Numbered from the stretch's first letter, positions 16,127 to 24,570 are shown. The stretch is 64,000 bases of DNA from Actinoplanes missouriensis 431 (GCF_000284295.1 NC_017093.1:5332001-5396000), one strand, 5' to 3'. Numbers and translations: made by a program. The notes: generated by a model not told the origin, from the letters alone.

Positions 16127-16156
16127 CTGCTCGTCGACGGCGTGCACCTCGCCTGA
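16094..16156. repeat. Tandem duplication of the 3' end of the SDR gene
   Basis: The last 33 bases of the gene (16094-16126, including the TGA) are followed directly by a 30-base copy (16127-16156) lacking one GGC triplet and ending in its own TGA. The second copy lies after the stop and is not translated. Confidence 0.9.
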
Positions 16157-16227
16157 GGTACCTGACCGGCCCGCCCGGGTCGCCGGAGAACCGCCCTGGT
16201 CCCCACCGCCTCGAAAGGATGTTCGTC

Positions 16228-17265
16228 ATGCGCCTGGCCGCGAACCTCGTGTATCACAGTGCGGGCCCGCTGGCCCGCGAGGCCGAGAGCCTCGGCTACG
16301 ACCTGGTGCTCGCACCGGAGGGTTACCGCAACGACGCGGCGACCGTGCTCGGCCTGGTGGCCGGGCAGACCACGCGGATCGGGCTGGCCTCCGGCGTGAT
16401 GCAGATCCCGGCCCGCCCGCCCGGCGCCACCGCGCTCACCGCCGCCACTCTCGATGCCCTCAGCAACGGCCGGTTCCGGCTCGGCCTGGGCGTGTCCAAC
16501 CCGCACGTCTCGGACGGCTGGTACGGCGTCCGGTTCGACAAGCCGTTGTCGCGCACCCGCGAGTACGTCGAGGTGGTGCGGGCCGCGCTGAGCGGCGGAC
16601 CGGTGCGCTACCAGGGCGCTCACGTCTCCCTGCCGGCGTGGGGCAACGACGATGCGCCGCTGCAGTTGTTCACCGAGCGGCCCGGCGGCGACCTGCCGAT
16701 CTACCTGGGCGCCGTCGGCCCCGGGAGCCTGCGGCTGGCCGGCGAGATCGCGGACGGCTGGGTGAGCGGGTTCACGACCGTCGAGGCGGTCGGTGACGCG
16801 CTGACCGAGATCCAGGCCGGCCGGGAACGCGCCGGCAAGCCGCTGGCCGGCTTCGAAGTGATCCCGTTCGTCGGTGTCGCGGTCGGCGAACCGGGCCAGG
16901 ATCTCGCCGAGGTGGCCGACGAGTTGCGCGCCCACTACGCGTTCCTGCTCGGCATCGGCGCCGCCGAGGACAACTTCTACTGCCGGTTCGCCGCCCGGCT
17001 GGGATACGCGGAGCAGATCGCCACGTTCCGTGAGCGGCTGGCGGCCGGCGACCGCCGGGGCGCGGTGGCCGCCATTCCCACCGAGTTCATCGACCGGACC
17101 GCGCTACTCGGTCCGGTCGAGCGGGTCGCGGAGGGGATGACGGCGTTCGCCAAGGCGGGCGTGACGACGCTGAGCGTGCTGGTGTCGGCGAACGACACCT
17201 CGCTGGAGGGCCGGGTACGGGTCCTGCGGCACGCCGCGCGAGCCGCGGAGCTGGCCGGAATCTGA
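16228..17265 (+). CDS. LLM-class F420/flavin-dependent oxidoreductase
   Basis: A 345-residue luciferase-like monooxygenase-family protein. The start at 16228 has GAAAGGA about 8 bases upstream; the ATG at 16219 is too close to that site. Family features are LSNGRFRLGLGVSNPH and DLPIYLGAVGPGSLRLAGEIADGWVSG, with the usual TIM-barrel length. Such enzymes use FMNH2 plus oxygen, or F420H2. In this setting it may hydroxylate, oxidatively cleave or reduce the polyketide. It follows the SDR gene by about 100 bases and is probably in the same transcript. Confidence 0.85.
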   Translation: MRLAANLVYHSAGPLAREAESLGYDLVLAPEGYRNDAATVLGLVAGQTTRIGLASGVMQIPARPPGATALTAATLDALSNGRFRLGLGVSNPHVSDGWYGVRFDKPLSRTREYVEVVRAALSGGPVRYQGAHVSLPAWGNDDAPLQLFTERPGGDLPIYLGAVGPGSLRLAGEIADGWVSGFTTVEAVGDALTEIQAGRERAGKPLAGFEVIPFVGVAVGEPGQDLAEVADELRAHYAFLLGIGAAEDNFYCRFAARLGYAEQIATFRERLAAGDRRGAVAAIPTEFIDRTALLGPVERVAEGMTAFAKAGVTTLSVLVSANDTSLEGRVRVLRHAARAAELAGI

Positions 17266-17280
17266 GCCGCGAGCGGCCGC

Positions 17281-17328
17281 ACGGGATAATGGCCGTCCGT
17301 CCATCCCGGACGGACGGCCGTTTCCCGT
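17281..17328. terminator. Strong hairpin after the LLM gene
   Basis: Arms GGCCGTCCGTCC (17291-17302) and GGACGGACGGCC (17308-17319) are perfect around a 5-base loop, with outer ACGGG/CCCGT pairing at 17281-17285 and 17324-17328. It lies 15 bases after the LLM stop and before the hemerythrin gene, suggesting termination between them. Confidence 0.7.
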
Positions 17329-17384
17329 AGTCGTCTGCACGCGTCACCGTCACGTCGTCATCATCACGTCGTCATTGGAGGATC

Positions 17385-17900
17385 ATGAGTTCGGAGTACG
17401 AGGCACACAGCAGGCTGGCGGCGTTCGGCAATCAGCTGATCGAGGTGCACGTCTGGTTGCGCGAGTTCATGGAGGATCTGCGCGACGGTGTCGACGACTA
17501 CTTCGACGGCCGCGGGCTGCCCCCGATCGACCTGCGGGCACACTGCCTGGCGTTCTGTTCCGCCCTGACCCGGCACCACACCGGCGAGGACCGTGTGGCG
17601 TTCCCGGCCATCGCGGAGGAGTTCCCCGAGCTGCGCAAGGTGCTGTCGGAGCTGCGGACCGACCACAACCAGATCGAGTGGATCCTGGGGAACCTGCGCA
17701 AGCTGCTCGGCAGCCTGCCGGAGAAACCGGACCCGGCGGCCGCGGCGCCGGTGCGCGCCGAGCTGGAGGCCCTGTCGGCCATCCTCCAGACCCACTTCAT
17801 CTACGAGGAGAAGAAGCTCATCTCGGTGCTCAACGGGATGGACGTGCCCGAATGGCGGGCCGATCCGCCCGCCTTCCTGCGCCACGACGCCGAGTCCTGA
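17385..17900 (+). CDS. Hemerythrin-like (HHE) domain protein
   Basis: A 171-residue, probably all-helical protein with HHE-type metal-ligand motifs in order: EVHVWLREFM, RHHTGEDRVAFP, TDHNQIEW and THFIYEEKKL. These would bind a non-haem di-iron centre. GGAGGATC precedes the ATG. The same domain forms the C-terminal half of the protein at 22242, so two related hemerythrin units belong to one cluster. Possible roles are oxygen or nitric oxide sensing, protection of oxygen-sensitive enzymes, or a redox step; none is demonstrated. Confidence 0.85.
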   Translation: MSSEYEAHSRLAAFGNQLIEVHVWLREFMEDLRDGVDDYFDGRGLPPIDLRAHCLAFCSALTRHHTGEDRVAFPAIAEEFPELRKVLSELRTDHNQIEWILGNLRKLLGSLPEKPDPAAAAPVRAELEALSAILQTHFIYEEKKLISVLNGMDVPEWRADPPAFLRHDAES

Positions 17901-17950
17901 CACAACGACCGGGCCTGACACAACGACCGGGCCCGACACAACGACCGGGC
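17897..17950. repeat. 18-bp tandem repeat straddling a stop codon
   Basis: Three copies starting at 17897, 17915 and 17933, unit CTGACACAACGACCGGGC. The TGA stop of the hemerythrin gene is part of the first copy. The array fills the gap between that gene and the converging flavin monooxygenase gene (ending at 17958). Confidence 0.9.
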
Positions 17951-17957
17951 CCGACGC

Positions 17958-19103
17958 TCACCCGTCCAGGTCGAGAGCCCGGCCGGCGTACGCCGCCGCG
18001 CTGGGCCCGAACTGCAGGACGACGTGCCCGGCGGCCGAGTGCACGTCGCGCCAGAGCCGTTGCAGCGGGTGGTCCGTGCTGTGCCCCGCGGTGCCGGACG
18101 CCCGGAACAACCGATCCACCGCGGTGACGAGCAGATCCGTGGCGAGGGCACAGTCGCGCTGGTTGCGGGTGGCCTCGGCCGGAGTGACCAGCGGGCCCCG
18201 GTCGGCCACCCCTGCGGCGCGTTCCAGCAGCAGCCGCGCGGCGTCGATCTCGCCCGAGCTGCGCGCCAGGACCTCCTCGTAGTAGCCGCGGCCGGGTCCC
18301 GGTCCGGGACGCTCCGCAGCCCGGATCCGCTCGGCCGCATGGCCGGACCAGTGCGCGAGGGCGCCCTCGGCGGCGCCGAGGATCGGCGCGCTGAAGGACA
18401 GCCCGCTCGTGGCCGTGAGCGGCACCCGGTGGCACGGTGATTCGAGTCCCGGTGCCTGGCCGCCGAAGAGGTCGGCGGCGTTGAACGTCAGCAGGCCGGG
18501 CACGTGCACGTCCTCGACCACCAGGGTGTTGCTGCCGCTCGCCCGCATGCCGACGTCCGACCAGGTGCGCTCGACCCGGTACCGGTCGCGGGGCACCGCG
18601 AACATCAGCGTGCACGGATCCTCCCCGTCGCCCTTGCCGGTGCCGAGCACCAGCGCCCAGTCGGAGAGGTCGACCGCGCTGACGTACGGCCAGGCACCCG
18701 ACAACCGCCACCCGGAGCCGTCCCGCCGCGCCCGTCCCTTCGGCGACACCGCGCCGACCACGACCGTGTCCGGTCCGTCGCGCCAGATCTCCTTGCGTCC
18801 TTCGCCGGGCAGGTAGGCGGCCATCCGGGCCAGGTTGGCGACCACGGAGGCGCACCAGGCGGTGGCCGGGCAGGCGGCGCCGAGCACTGTCACCGCCTCG
18901 GTCAGCTCGGCGAACGTGCCGGCGGCGCCACCGAGACCGGCCGGGACGAAGTGCCGGGCGAAGCCGGCCGCCACGAGCGCCCGCATCACCGGTACGGCGA
19001 GGCGACGGTCCCGTTCTCCCTGATCGGCGTGGCCGGCGGCGAGGGCGGCGACATCCCGGGCGGCGCGGGCAAGGCCAGTGGCCGGTGCTGGCTGGATTGA
19101 CAA
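17958..19103 (-). CDS. Acyl-CoA-dehydrogenase-fold (group D) flavin monooxygenase
   Basis: A 381-residue protein. The start is a TTG at 19103 because GAGGAGG lies 6 bases upstream and the sequence then reads SIQPAPATGLARAARD, a typical N-terminus; the next ATG upstream is in poor context. The fold shows FVPAGLGGAAGTFAELTEAVTVLG, WRLSGAWPYVSAVDLSDW and WSDVGMRASGSNTLVVEDVHVP, as in HpaB/ActVA-ORF5-like hydroxylases rather than true acyl-CoA dehydrogenases. Such enzymes take reduced flavin from a separate reductase, and a candidate exists at 44266. It may hydroxylate an aromatic or quinone intermediate. Confidence 0.85.
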   Translation of the reverse strand: MSIQPAPATGLARAARDVAALAAGHADQGERDRRLAVPVMRALVAAGFARHFVPAGLGGAAGTFAELTEAVTVLGAACPATAWCASVVANLARMAAYLPGEGRKEIWRDGPDTVVVGAVSPKGRARRDGSGWRLSGAWPYVSAVDLSDWALVLGTGKGDGEDPCTLMFAVPRDRYRVERTWSDVGMRASGSNTLVVEDVHVPGLLTFNAADLFGGQAPGLESPCHRVPLTATSGLSFSAPILGAAEGALAHWSGHAAERIRAAERPGPGPGRGYYEEVLARSSGEIDAARLLLERAAGVADRGPLVTPAEATRNQRDCALATDLLVTAVDRLFRASGTAGHSTDHPLQRLWRDVHSAAGHVVLQFGPSAAAYAGRALDLDG

Positions 19104-19655
19104 GACGAACCTCCTCGATTCCTCACTGCCAATTCTCAGCTCCCCGGTACAGCCGGAATACATTGCCACTGGAGGATGGCTTGTTTACGCCTTCACGCAT
19201 CGTGAAGTTCACATTGGTCACGATCAGAGCAGACACACAGTGCGATCTTGTGTAGACTCCGAGTCACCGCCAAATGGTGCTGCCTGATGTGAGCATCCGG
19301 CCGGCGGAACGGACGGAAATGCTGTCATCCAGCAGTTTTGTGACATTGATCGGGAGCACAAGTGGGAGACTGGGCGACATCGCAGACTCGGGTGAGCGAC
19401 ACACCGAGCGTCCGCACGGAGTCGCGTTCTCGCAGGTAGGAGCGGCTTAGCCACCCCAGCCACGGCCCACCGACCCTCATCGGGACTCGCCGCCGGCGCC
19501 GCATGGAACTGCGGCCCGACACTCGGCGGGCGCATTTTCGTACCCGAAAAACGGGGCTTCCGAATGGTAATGGAAGCGATTTCTTCTCGGGCCGACTCAT
19601 CGCGAATATCTGAAGAACCGTCGACAATCACCTCAAGTAAGGGTTGAGCAGCCGC
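19104..19655. other. 551-base divergent intergenic region
   Basis: This stretch separates the TTG start of the flavin monooxygenase from the SARP gene. I see no gene in it. It contains a perfect 17-bp palindrome (listed separately) and is less GC-rich than the coding sequence around it, as expected of a promoter region. I could not assign -35/-10 boxes with confidence. Confidence 0.6.
19191..19207. promoter_or_regulatory. Perfect 17-bp palindrome, candidate operator
   Basis: CTTCACG (19191-19197), a 3-bp centre and CGTGAAG (19201-19207) form a perfect inverted repeat 88 bases upstream of the flavin monooxygenase start, in the divergent promoter region shared with the SARP gene. TTCACA and GTCACG follow at 19208 and 19217. 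Its symmetry suits a dimeric repressor; the repressor is unknown. Confidence 0.5.
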
Positions 19656-20507
19656 ATGCGTTCCACGGATTCCAACACCCATGAAGAAATGACTAACATC
19701 GGCGTATTGGGCCCGTTGCGGGTCACCGTCGGAGGCACGTCCCTGGTGCCCACCGCGGGCAAGCCCCGGCAGTTGCTCGCGCTGCTGACCTTGCGCCACG
19801 GGCAGATTCTGCCCGTCTCGACACTGATGGAGGAGATCTGGGGAGACGCCATCCCGCGCAGCGGCCTCACCACGCTGCAGACGTACATCATGCAATTACG
19901 CCGGTTGATCGGGACGAGCCTGAATTCCTCCGGAACGACCGCCAAGGACGTCCTCGCCACCAGTTTCAACGGCTATCAGCTCAACCTGCGCGCCGGCACC
20001 TTCGACCTGCGCGAGTTCGAGCGGCTCGCCGCGGCCGGCGACCGCGAGCTGGAACGTGGCCGGGCCGCCGAGGCCTCGGGGCACCTGCGCGACGCGCTGG
20101 CCCTGTGGCGTGGCCCGGCGCTGATCGACGTGCCGGTCGGCCGGGTCCTCTCGCTGGAGATCATCGGCATGGACGAGGCCCGGATGCGCGTCGAGGAGCA
20201 GCGGATCGTCAGCGAGCTGGTGATGGGCCGGCACGCGCAGCTCATCCCGGACCTGCGGATGCTGGTGGCGCAGCACCCGATGAACGAGAACCTCAGCGCG
20301 CTGCTCATGATCGCCTTTCAGCGGATGGGCGCCGAGTGGCGAGCCCTCGAGGTGTTCCGCAACCTGCGTCAGGCACTGAGCTCCGAGCTCGGTGTCGAGC
20401 CGTCGCACCATCTCCAGAAGCTGCACCAGGCGCTGCTGACGCAGGCTCCCGAGCTGCCGGCGATCGCCGGCCTGCGCTTCACGCGCTCGCACCCGCCCCT
20501 GATCTGA
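19656..20507 (+). CDS. SARP-family pathway regulator
   Basis: A 283-residue regulator. The start could be ATG 19656 (AAGGG upstream), TTG 19644 or ATG 19689; the conserved region begins at NIGVLGPLRVTVGG. It has the OmpR-like winged helix (about 15-105, with GKPRQLLALLTLRHGQILPVSTLMEEIWG and TTLQTYIMQLRRLIG) followed by the bacterial transcriptional activation domain (ending ALSSELGVEPSHHLQKLHQALL). It is short, without an ATPase domain, like ActII-ORF4 and DnrI. It should activate the cluster from heptamer repeats. One leucine is encoded by the rare TTA codon (19896-19898), the usual sign of control by the bldA tRNA. Confidence 0.9.
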   Translation: MRSTDSNTHEEMTNIGVLGPLRVTVGGTSLVPTAGKPRQLLALLTLRHGQILPVSTLMEEIWGDAIPRSGLTTLQTYIMQLRRLIGTSLNSSGTTAKDVLATSFNGYQLNLRAGTFDLREFERLAAAGDRELERGRAAEASGHLRDALALWRGPALIDVPVGRVLSLEIIGMDEARMRVEEQRIVSELVMGRHAQLIPDLRMLVAQHPMNENLSALLMIAFQRMGAEWRALEVFRNLRQALSSELGVEPSHHLQKLHQALLTQAPELPAIAGLRFTRSHPPLI

Positions 20508-20545
20508 CCATCCCCCGATCTGACCATCCCTCGAGAGGCGCAGAG

Positions 20546-21469
20546 ATGAACGGTACGGAGAGTTTGACCGAGGTGGGCGACGGAGTGCTCGCCTACGTCC
20601 AGCGCGACGGCGGCTGGTGCGTCAACAACGCCGGCGTGCTGGTCTCCGGCGGCTCGGTCGCCCTGATCGACACCGTGGCGACCGAGGCGCGGGCACGCCG
20701 GCTACGCGAACGCGTGCTGGCCGCCACCCACGCCACGCCGTTCGCCGTGATCAACACGCATTCGCACGGGGACCACACCTTCGGCAACTTCGTCTTCCCC
20801 GAGGCCACCATGTACGCCCATCACCAGACTCGGGCCGAGATGCGGGCGGCCGGCCTGCACCTCACCGAGCTGTGGCCGGACGTGGAGTGGGGTGACATCA
20901 CTCTCGTGCCGCCCGCGGTGACGTACGCCGGAGGCCTCACCCTGCACGTCGGCGACCTGCGCGCCGAGCTGATCCACATGGGGGTCGCGCACTCCACGAA
21001 CGACACCGTGGTGTGGCTGCCCGAGCAGCGGGTGCTCTTCACCGGCGACATCGTCATGGCCGGCGTCACCCCGTTCTGCCCGCTCGGCTCGGTGGCCGGC
21101 TCGATCGCCGCGATCCAGCGGCTGCGGGACCTGGCTCCGCTGACCGTGGTCGCTGGGCACGGGCTGGTCGGCGGGCCGGAGGTGCTCGACGGCACCGAGC
21201 GCTACCTGCGCTGGGTGCAGGACCTGGCCCGCGCCGGTTCGGCCGCCGGCAGCACGCCCGCCGCGGTGGCGCGCGACGCGGACCTGGGCGAGTTCGCGGA
21301 GCTGCGCGACCCCGAGCGGCTGGTGCCGAACCTGCACCGGGCGTTCGCCGAGGAGCGCGACGCCGCACACGGCGGGGCGCTGGACATGACTGCCGCGATG
21401 GCCGAGATGAGCGTCGTGTTCCGCGAGATGGTCGAGTACCGCGGCGGCCCGGTCGTCTGCCACGCCTGA
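20546..21469 (+). CDS. Metallo-beta-lactamase-fold protein, candidate cyclase/thioesterase
   Basis: A 307-residue MBL-fold hydrolase. The metal-binding motif THSHGDHTFGN is intact (HxHxDH), followed by MGVAHSTNDTVVWLPEQRVLFTGDIV and VVAGHG, which supply the remaining ligands. In aromatic clusters ActIV-type MBL proteins close the second ring and release the chain; that is the likeliest role here, 38 bases after the SARP gene and 65 bases before a SnoaL-like gene. Detoxification or lactone hydrolysis is the alternative. Confidence 0.8.
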   Translation: MNGTESLTEVGDGVLAYVQRDGGWCVNNAGVLVSGGSVALIDTVATEARARRLRERVLAATHATPFAVINTHSHGDHTFGNFVFPEATMYAHHQTRAEMRAAGLHLTELWPDVEWGDITLVPPAVTYAGGLTLHVGDLRAELIHMGVAHSTNDTVVWLPEQRVLFTGDIVMAGVTPFCPLGSVAGSIAAIQRLRDLAPLTVVAGHGLVGGPEVLDGTERYLRWVQDLARAGSAAGSTPAAVARDADLGEFAELRDPERLVPNLHRAFAEERDAAHGGALDMTAAMAEMSVVFREMVEYRGGPVVCHA

Positions 21470-21534
21470 GTCCTCTCCCCCTCTCCCCTCGTCACCGTGT
21501 CCACCCCGTCACCCACGACCACCAAGGAGATCCG

Positions 21535-21984
21535 ATGCTCGGCGCCATCACCTTCACCGAACTGTATGCCGCGGTGTCGCAGTTCTACGGCCGCCAGGTC
21601 AAGCTGCTCGACACCGGACGATTCGAGGAGTACGCCGACACGTACACCGCGGACGGTGAGTTCCAGCACACGCCCGGCGTGCCCCCCGCCCGTACCCGTG
21701 CCGGGATCGTCGCCGAGCTGAAGCGGTTCAACTCCCGCTTCGACGGCGACCCGGTGCAGCGCAGGCACCTGTTCACCATGCTCGACGTCGAGGAGCTGCC
21801 GGACGGCACCGTCGCGGCGAACTACTACGCCCTGGTGCTGACCACCCGCCCCGGGGTCAAGGAGCCGGTGGTCGGCCCGCACTGCGTGGTGAACGACATC
21901 CTGGTGTGGCAGGACGGCCGGCTGTTCAACAGGTCCCGCCGGGTCGATCACGATCAGCTCTTCGGCGCGGCGGCGCCCGCCTGA
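21535..21984 (+). CDS. SnoaL-like / NTF2-fold protein
   Basis: A 149-residue small alpha+beta-barrel protein. The stretch YAAVSQFYGRQVKLLDTGRFEEYADTYTADGEFQHTP, then ARTRAGIVAELKRFN and a C-terminal VVNDILVWQDGRLFNRSRRVDHD, is the pattern of the SnoaL/limonene-epoxide-hydrolase/NTF2 superfamily. In aromatic polyketide clusters such proteins act as late-ring cyclases or assist hydroxylases. GGAG is at ribosome-binding distance. The catalytic residue cannot be picked out with confidence. Confidence 0.75.
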   Translation: MLGAITFTELYAAVSQFYGRQVKLLDTGRFEEYADTYTADGEFQHTPGVPPARTRAGIVAELKRFNSRFDGDPVQRRHLFTMLDVEELPDGTVAANYYALVLTTRPGVKEPVVGPHCVVNDILVWQDGRLFNRSRRVDHDQLFGAAAPA

Positions 21985-22241
21985 TCAGATTGCCCCCGGC
22001 CACGGTTCGCGGCTAAAGTGGCTTCGTGCCCCGTATGGGCCTACCCCGGAGGTAATGGCTTCGCCGTTGAGAGATCGGCACAGTTCCGTCTCTTACCCTC
22101 GCCCCAATGCTTGATCCTTTCACCGCTGCCCGGCGGTGCATTGTGGTGCGTCTCCGTCGAGGTGTGGTTCGACATACGGTTCAGTGCTGTCCTCCGCGGT
22201 GCGGTCGCTCCTCCGGTCCATGACCGGACGGAAAGGAACGC

Positions 22242-23153
22242 ATGAGCGACACAGGTTGGGACTTCAACGCCTTCCAGCGACAGGTGATCGAGGAATTCCG
22301 CGCCAACGAGGGACGCGTGGGCGGTCCCTTCGAAGGTTCCACCCTCGCCCTGATCACCACCATCGGGGCCCGCAGCGGCAAGCGGCGCACCAGCCCGCTG
22401 GGTTACCTGACCATCGACGGGACGCCCGTGGTGGTGGCCTCTGCGATGGGCGCCGACAAGCACCCGGACTGGTACCACAACATTCGCCGCAACCCGGTGG
22501 TGACCGTCGAGGTCGGCACCGAGACCTACGAGGCGGTCGCCCAGGCGCCGGGCGGCGCGGAGCGTGACGCGCTCTTCGCCAAGGTGGTCGAGCAGGACCC
22601 GGGCTTCGGCGACTACCAGAAGAAGACCGAGCGCCGGATCCCGGTTGTCACGCTCACCCGGATCGACACCAGCCGGGCGGACTGGACCCGCGGTCTCGGT
22701 GACTTCCTGGTGGAGAGCCACGACTGGCTTCGGGACGAGCTCAACGGCCTGCGCCGGCAGGTCGACGAGCTGATCGCCGGCGGGGACGAGCCGTTGCAGG
22801 CCGGCCGGCCCGGGCTCGGCCACGAGATGCGCCGGCACTGCCTGGAGTTCTGCGCCGCGCTCAAGCAGCACCACACCGGGGAGGACCAGGGCGCGTTCCC
22901 GATGCTGGCGCAGCGCTTCCCCGGGCTCGCGCCGGTGCTCGAACGCCTCGGCGAGGAGCACGTGGTGGTCGCCCGGCTGCATGAGGAGCTGCGGGCCCTG
23001 GTCGACGCCTACGAGCCGGGCCGCACCGACCTCGCCAAGCTGCGCGCCGAGCTGGAGAGCCTGGCGACCCGGTTGGAGAGCCACTACCGGTACGAGGAGC
23101 AGACCGTGGTGAGCGCGCTCAACTCGGTGGGACCGGCGCCGGACATCGACTGA
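22242..23153 (+). CDS. Fusion of DUF385 nitroreductase-like and hemerythrin domains
   Basis: A 303-residue two-domain protein. Residues of about 1-140 are a DUF385/Ddn domain (FEGSTLALITTIGARSGKRRTSPLGY, HPDWYHNIRRNPVVTVEVG), a family that binds F420. Residues of about 145-300 are a hemerythrin-like four-helix domain with ESHDWLRDEL, QHHTGEDQGAFP, EHVVVARLHEEL and SHYRYEEQTVV. The fusion would link a deazaflavin site to a di-iron site in one chain. The separate versions of both domains also occur in this window (4644 and 17385). It stands apart with a 257-base leader. The function is unknown; an oxygen-linked redox step or stress defence are possibilities. Confidence 0.85.
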   Translation: MSDTGWDFNAFQRQVIEEFRANEGRVGGPFEGSTLALITTIGARSGKRRTSPLGYLTIDGTPVVVASAMGADKHPDWYHNIRRNPVVTVEVGTETYEAVAQAPGGAERDALFAKVVEQDPGFGDYQKKTERRIPVVTLTRIDTSRADWTRGLGDFLVESHDWLRDELNGLRRQVDELIAGGDEPLQAGRPGLGHEMRRHCLEFCAALKQHHTGEDQGAFPMLAQRFPGLAPVLERLGEEHVVVARLHEELRALVDAYEPGRTDLAKLRAELESLATRLESHYRYEEQTVVSALNSVGPAPDID

Positions 23154-23174
23154 ACCGGCACCTCCCCGCCCCGC

Positions 23175-23203
23175 AGGGCCGGTCCGGCACCCGGACCGGC
23201 CCT
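23175..23203. terminator. Hairpin after the DUF385-hemerythrin gene
   Basis: Arms AGGGCCGGTCCG (23175-23186) and CGGACCGGCCCT (23192-23203) are perfect around a 5-base loop, 21 bases after the stop codon. Confidence 0.7.
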
Positions 23204-23293
23204 GTGCCGTCCCCGTCCCGCGCCGCCCCCGTCCTGTGCTGCCTCCGTCCCGCGCCGGATCCGTACCGCGCCGTACCGGCACCCTCCCGATGT

Positions 23294-23322
23294 TCCAGCG
23301 CCGCCCTAGCGGCCGTTCCTAG
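23294..23322 (+). promoter_or_regulatory. Candidate SARP site before the acyltransferase gene
   Basis: TCCAGCG (23294) and CCTAGCG (23305) are 11 bp apart, and a weaker third unit TTCCTAG starts at 23316. They lie about 40-68 bases before the start at 23362. It is less regular than the other sites. Confidence 0.35.
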
Positions 23323-23361
23323 CGTTCGGGCACAAGTCTTCCGACAGAGCCTGGAGCATCC

Positions 23362-24570
23362 ATGACCTCCGCTGCGCCTCCGGTACGTCAGCTGCCCTCG
23401 CTGACCGGGTACCGCTCTCTGCTGTTCGTCGCCGTCTTCCTCACCCACGCGCTCGGCGCCGGGATGTTCTTCGCGAACGAGGCGGTCAACTGGGCCGGCA
23501 CGATCCTGCCGTACGGCACGGCCGCCCTCGCCACCTTCTTCGTCCTCAGCGGTTTCGTCCTGACCTGGGGTGAGCCGTGGCGGACCCCGGTGCGCCGGTT
23601 CTGGCGCCGCCGGGCCGTCAAGATCTGGCCCGGGCACATCGTGGCGTGGGCGTTCACTTTGTTCCTGCTCTTCGCCCTCGGGCCGACCACGATGCTCGGC
23701 TCCCTGGACGCCAACGGGCCGGGTCAGATCCTCGCCAACCTCTTCCTGGTGCAGGCCTGGATCCCGGAGGAGAGTTACCTGTTCAGCGTGTACGGCGTGA
23801 ACTGGTCGGTCTCCAACGAGGTGCTCTTCTATCTGCTGCTGCCGCTGCTCATCAAGCCGATCCTGAAGATCCGGGACAACCGGCTGTGGTACTGGTTCGC
23901 AGCGGTCGTCGCCGCCATCGTCGCGGTCCCGGTCATCACCCACTTCTTCGTCGGCGGGGAGCCGTGGGGCGGCGGCGACATGTCGTTCGCCCAGGTCTAC
24001 TACACCAACTTCTTCCCGCTGGCCCGGCTGCCCGAGTTCCTGCTCGGAGTCTTCCTGGCCCGGATCGTGCAGACCGGACGGTGGCCGTCGATCAACGGCT
24101 GGTGGTACGCCCTGCTCTCGCTGATCCTGTGTGCGCTGATGGTCGTCCTGCCCGGCACCTTCCGGATCAGCGGCCTGCTCACCATCGGCATCTGCTTCTT
24201 CGTCCCGGTGCTTGCCGCCCGTGACCTGTCCGGCCGGTCCAGCTGGATGAACAACAAGGTGATGGTCTTCTTCGGCAACACCTCGTACGCCGCCTACCTG
24301 GTGCACTTCCCGCTGCTCGGCCTGACCCGGTGGATGGTCGGCGAGAACAACACGTTCGGGTTCTTCACCGGCACGCTGATCGTGGTGGTGCTGTTCATCG
24401 TCACGCAGGCCGCCGGCGCCGCGCTCTTCCTCGGCGTGGAGCAGCCGCTGATGAGGCGCTTCGCCAACCCGCGCCGCTCCCGGCCGGGGACCGGAGCACG
24501 CGTACCGGGACCGCAGGCCGACCCGGACACCGAGCGGCCGTCCCCGGCCGGTCTCCAGGAGTCCCGATGA
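23362..24570 (+). CDS. Acyltransferase-3 family integral membrane protein
   Basis: A 402-residue polytopic protein of the OafA/YrhL type. The opening LPSLTGYRSLLFVAVFLTHA holds the conserved histidine of the first helix, and WRRRAVKIWPGHIVAWAF and YGVNWSVSNEVLFYLLLPLL match conserved family loops. About ten hydrophobic helices can be counted, with a charged Pro/Arg-rich tail. The family transfers acyl groups to sugars or other hydroxyls. Here it may decorate the product or its sugar in the membrane. Its stop overlaps the ATG of the P450 gene (ATGA), so the two are coupled. Confidence 0.85.
   Translation: MTSAAPPVRQLPSLTGYRSLLFVAVFLTHALGAGMFFANEAVNWAGTILPYGTAALATFFVLSGFVLTWGEPWRTPVRRFWRRRAVKIWPGHIVAWAFTLFLLFALGPTTMLGSLDANGPGQILANLFLVQAWIPEESYLFSVYGVNWSVSNEVLFYLLLPLLIKPILKIRDNRLWYWFAAVVAAIVAVPVITHFFVGGEPWGGGDMSFAQVYYTNFFPLARLPEFLLGVFLARIVQTGRWPSINGWWYALLSLILCALMVVLPGTFRISGLLTIGICFFVPVLAARDLSGRSSWMNNKVMVFFGNTSYAAYLVHFPLLGLTRWMVGENNTFGFFTGTLIVVVLFIVTQAAGAALFLGVEQPLMRRFANPRRSRPGTGARVPGPQADPDTERPSPAGLQESR

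Noticed and set aside
17958..19103. Fatty-acid acyl-CoA dehydrogenase
   Set aside because: The pattern is closer to HpaB/ActVA-ORF5-like hydroxylases, and the setting is a cluster with a flavin reductase; a catabolic role is less likely, though not excluded.
22018..22245. Open frame of 75 codons before the DUF385-hemerythrin gene
   Set aside because: GGAGG lies near its second possible start, but the translation resembles no family and the region reads more like a leader or promoter.
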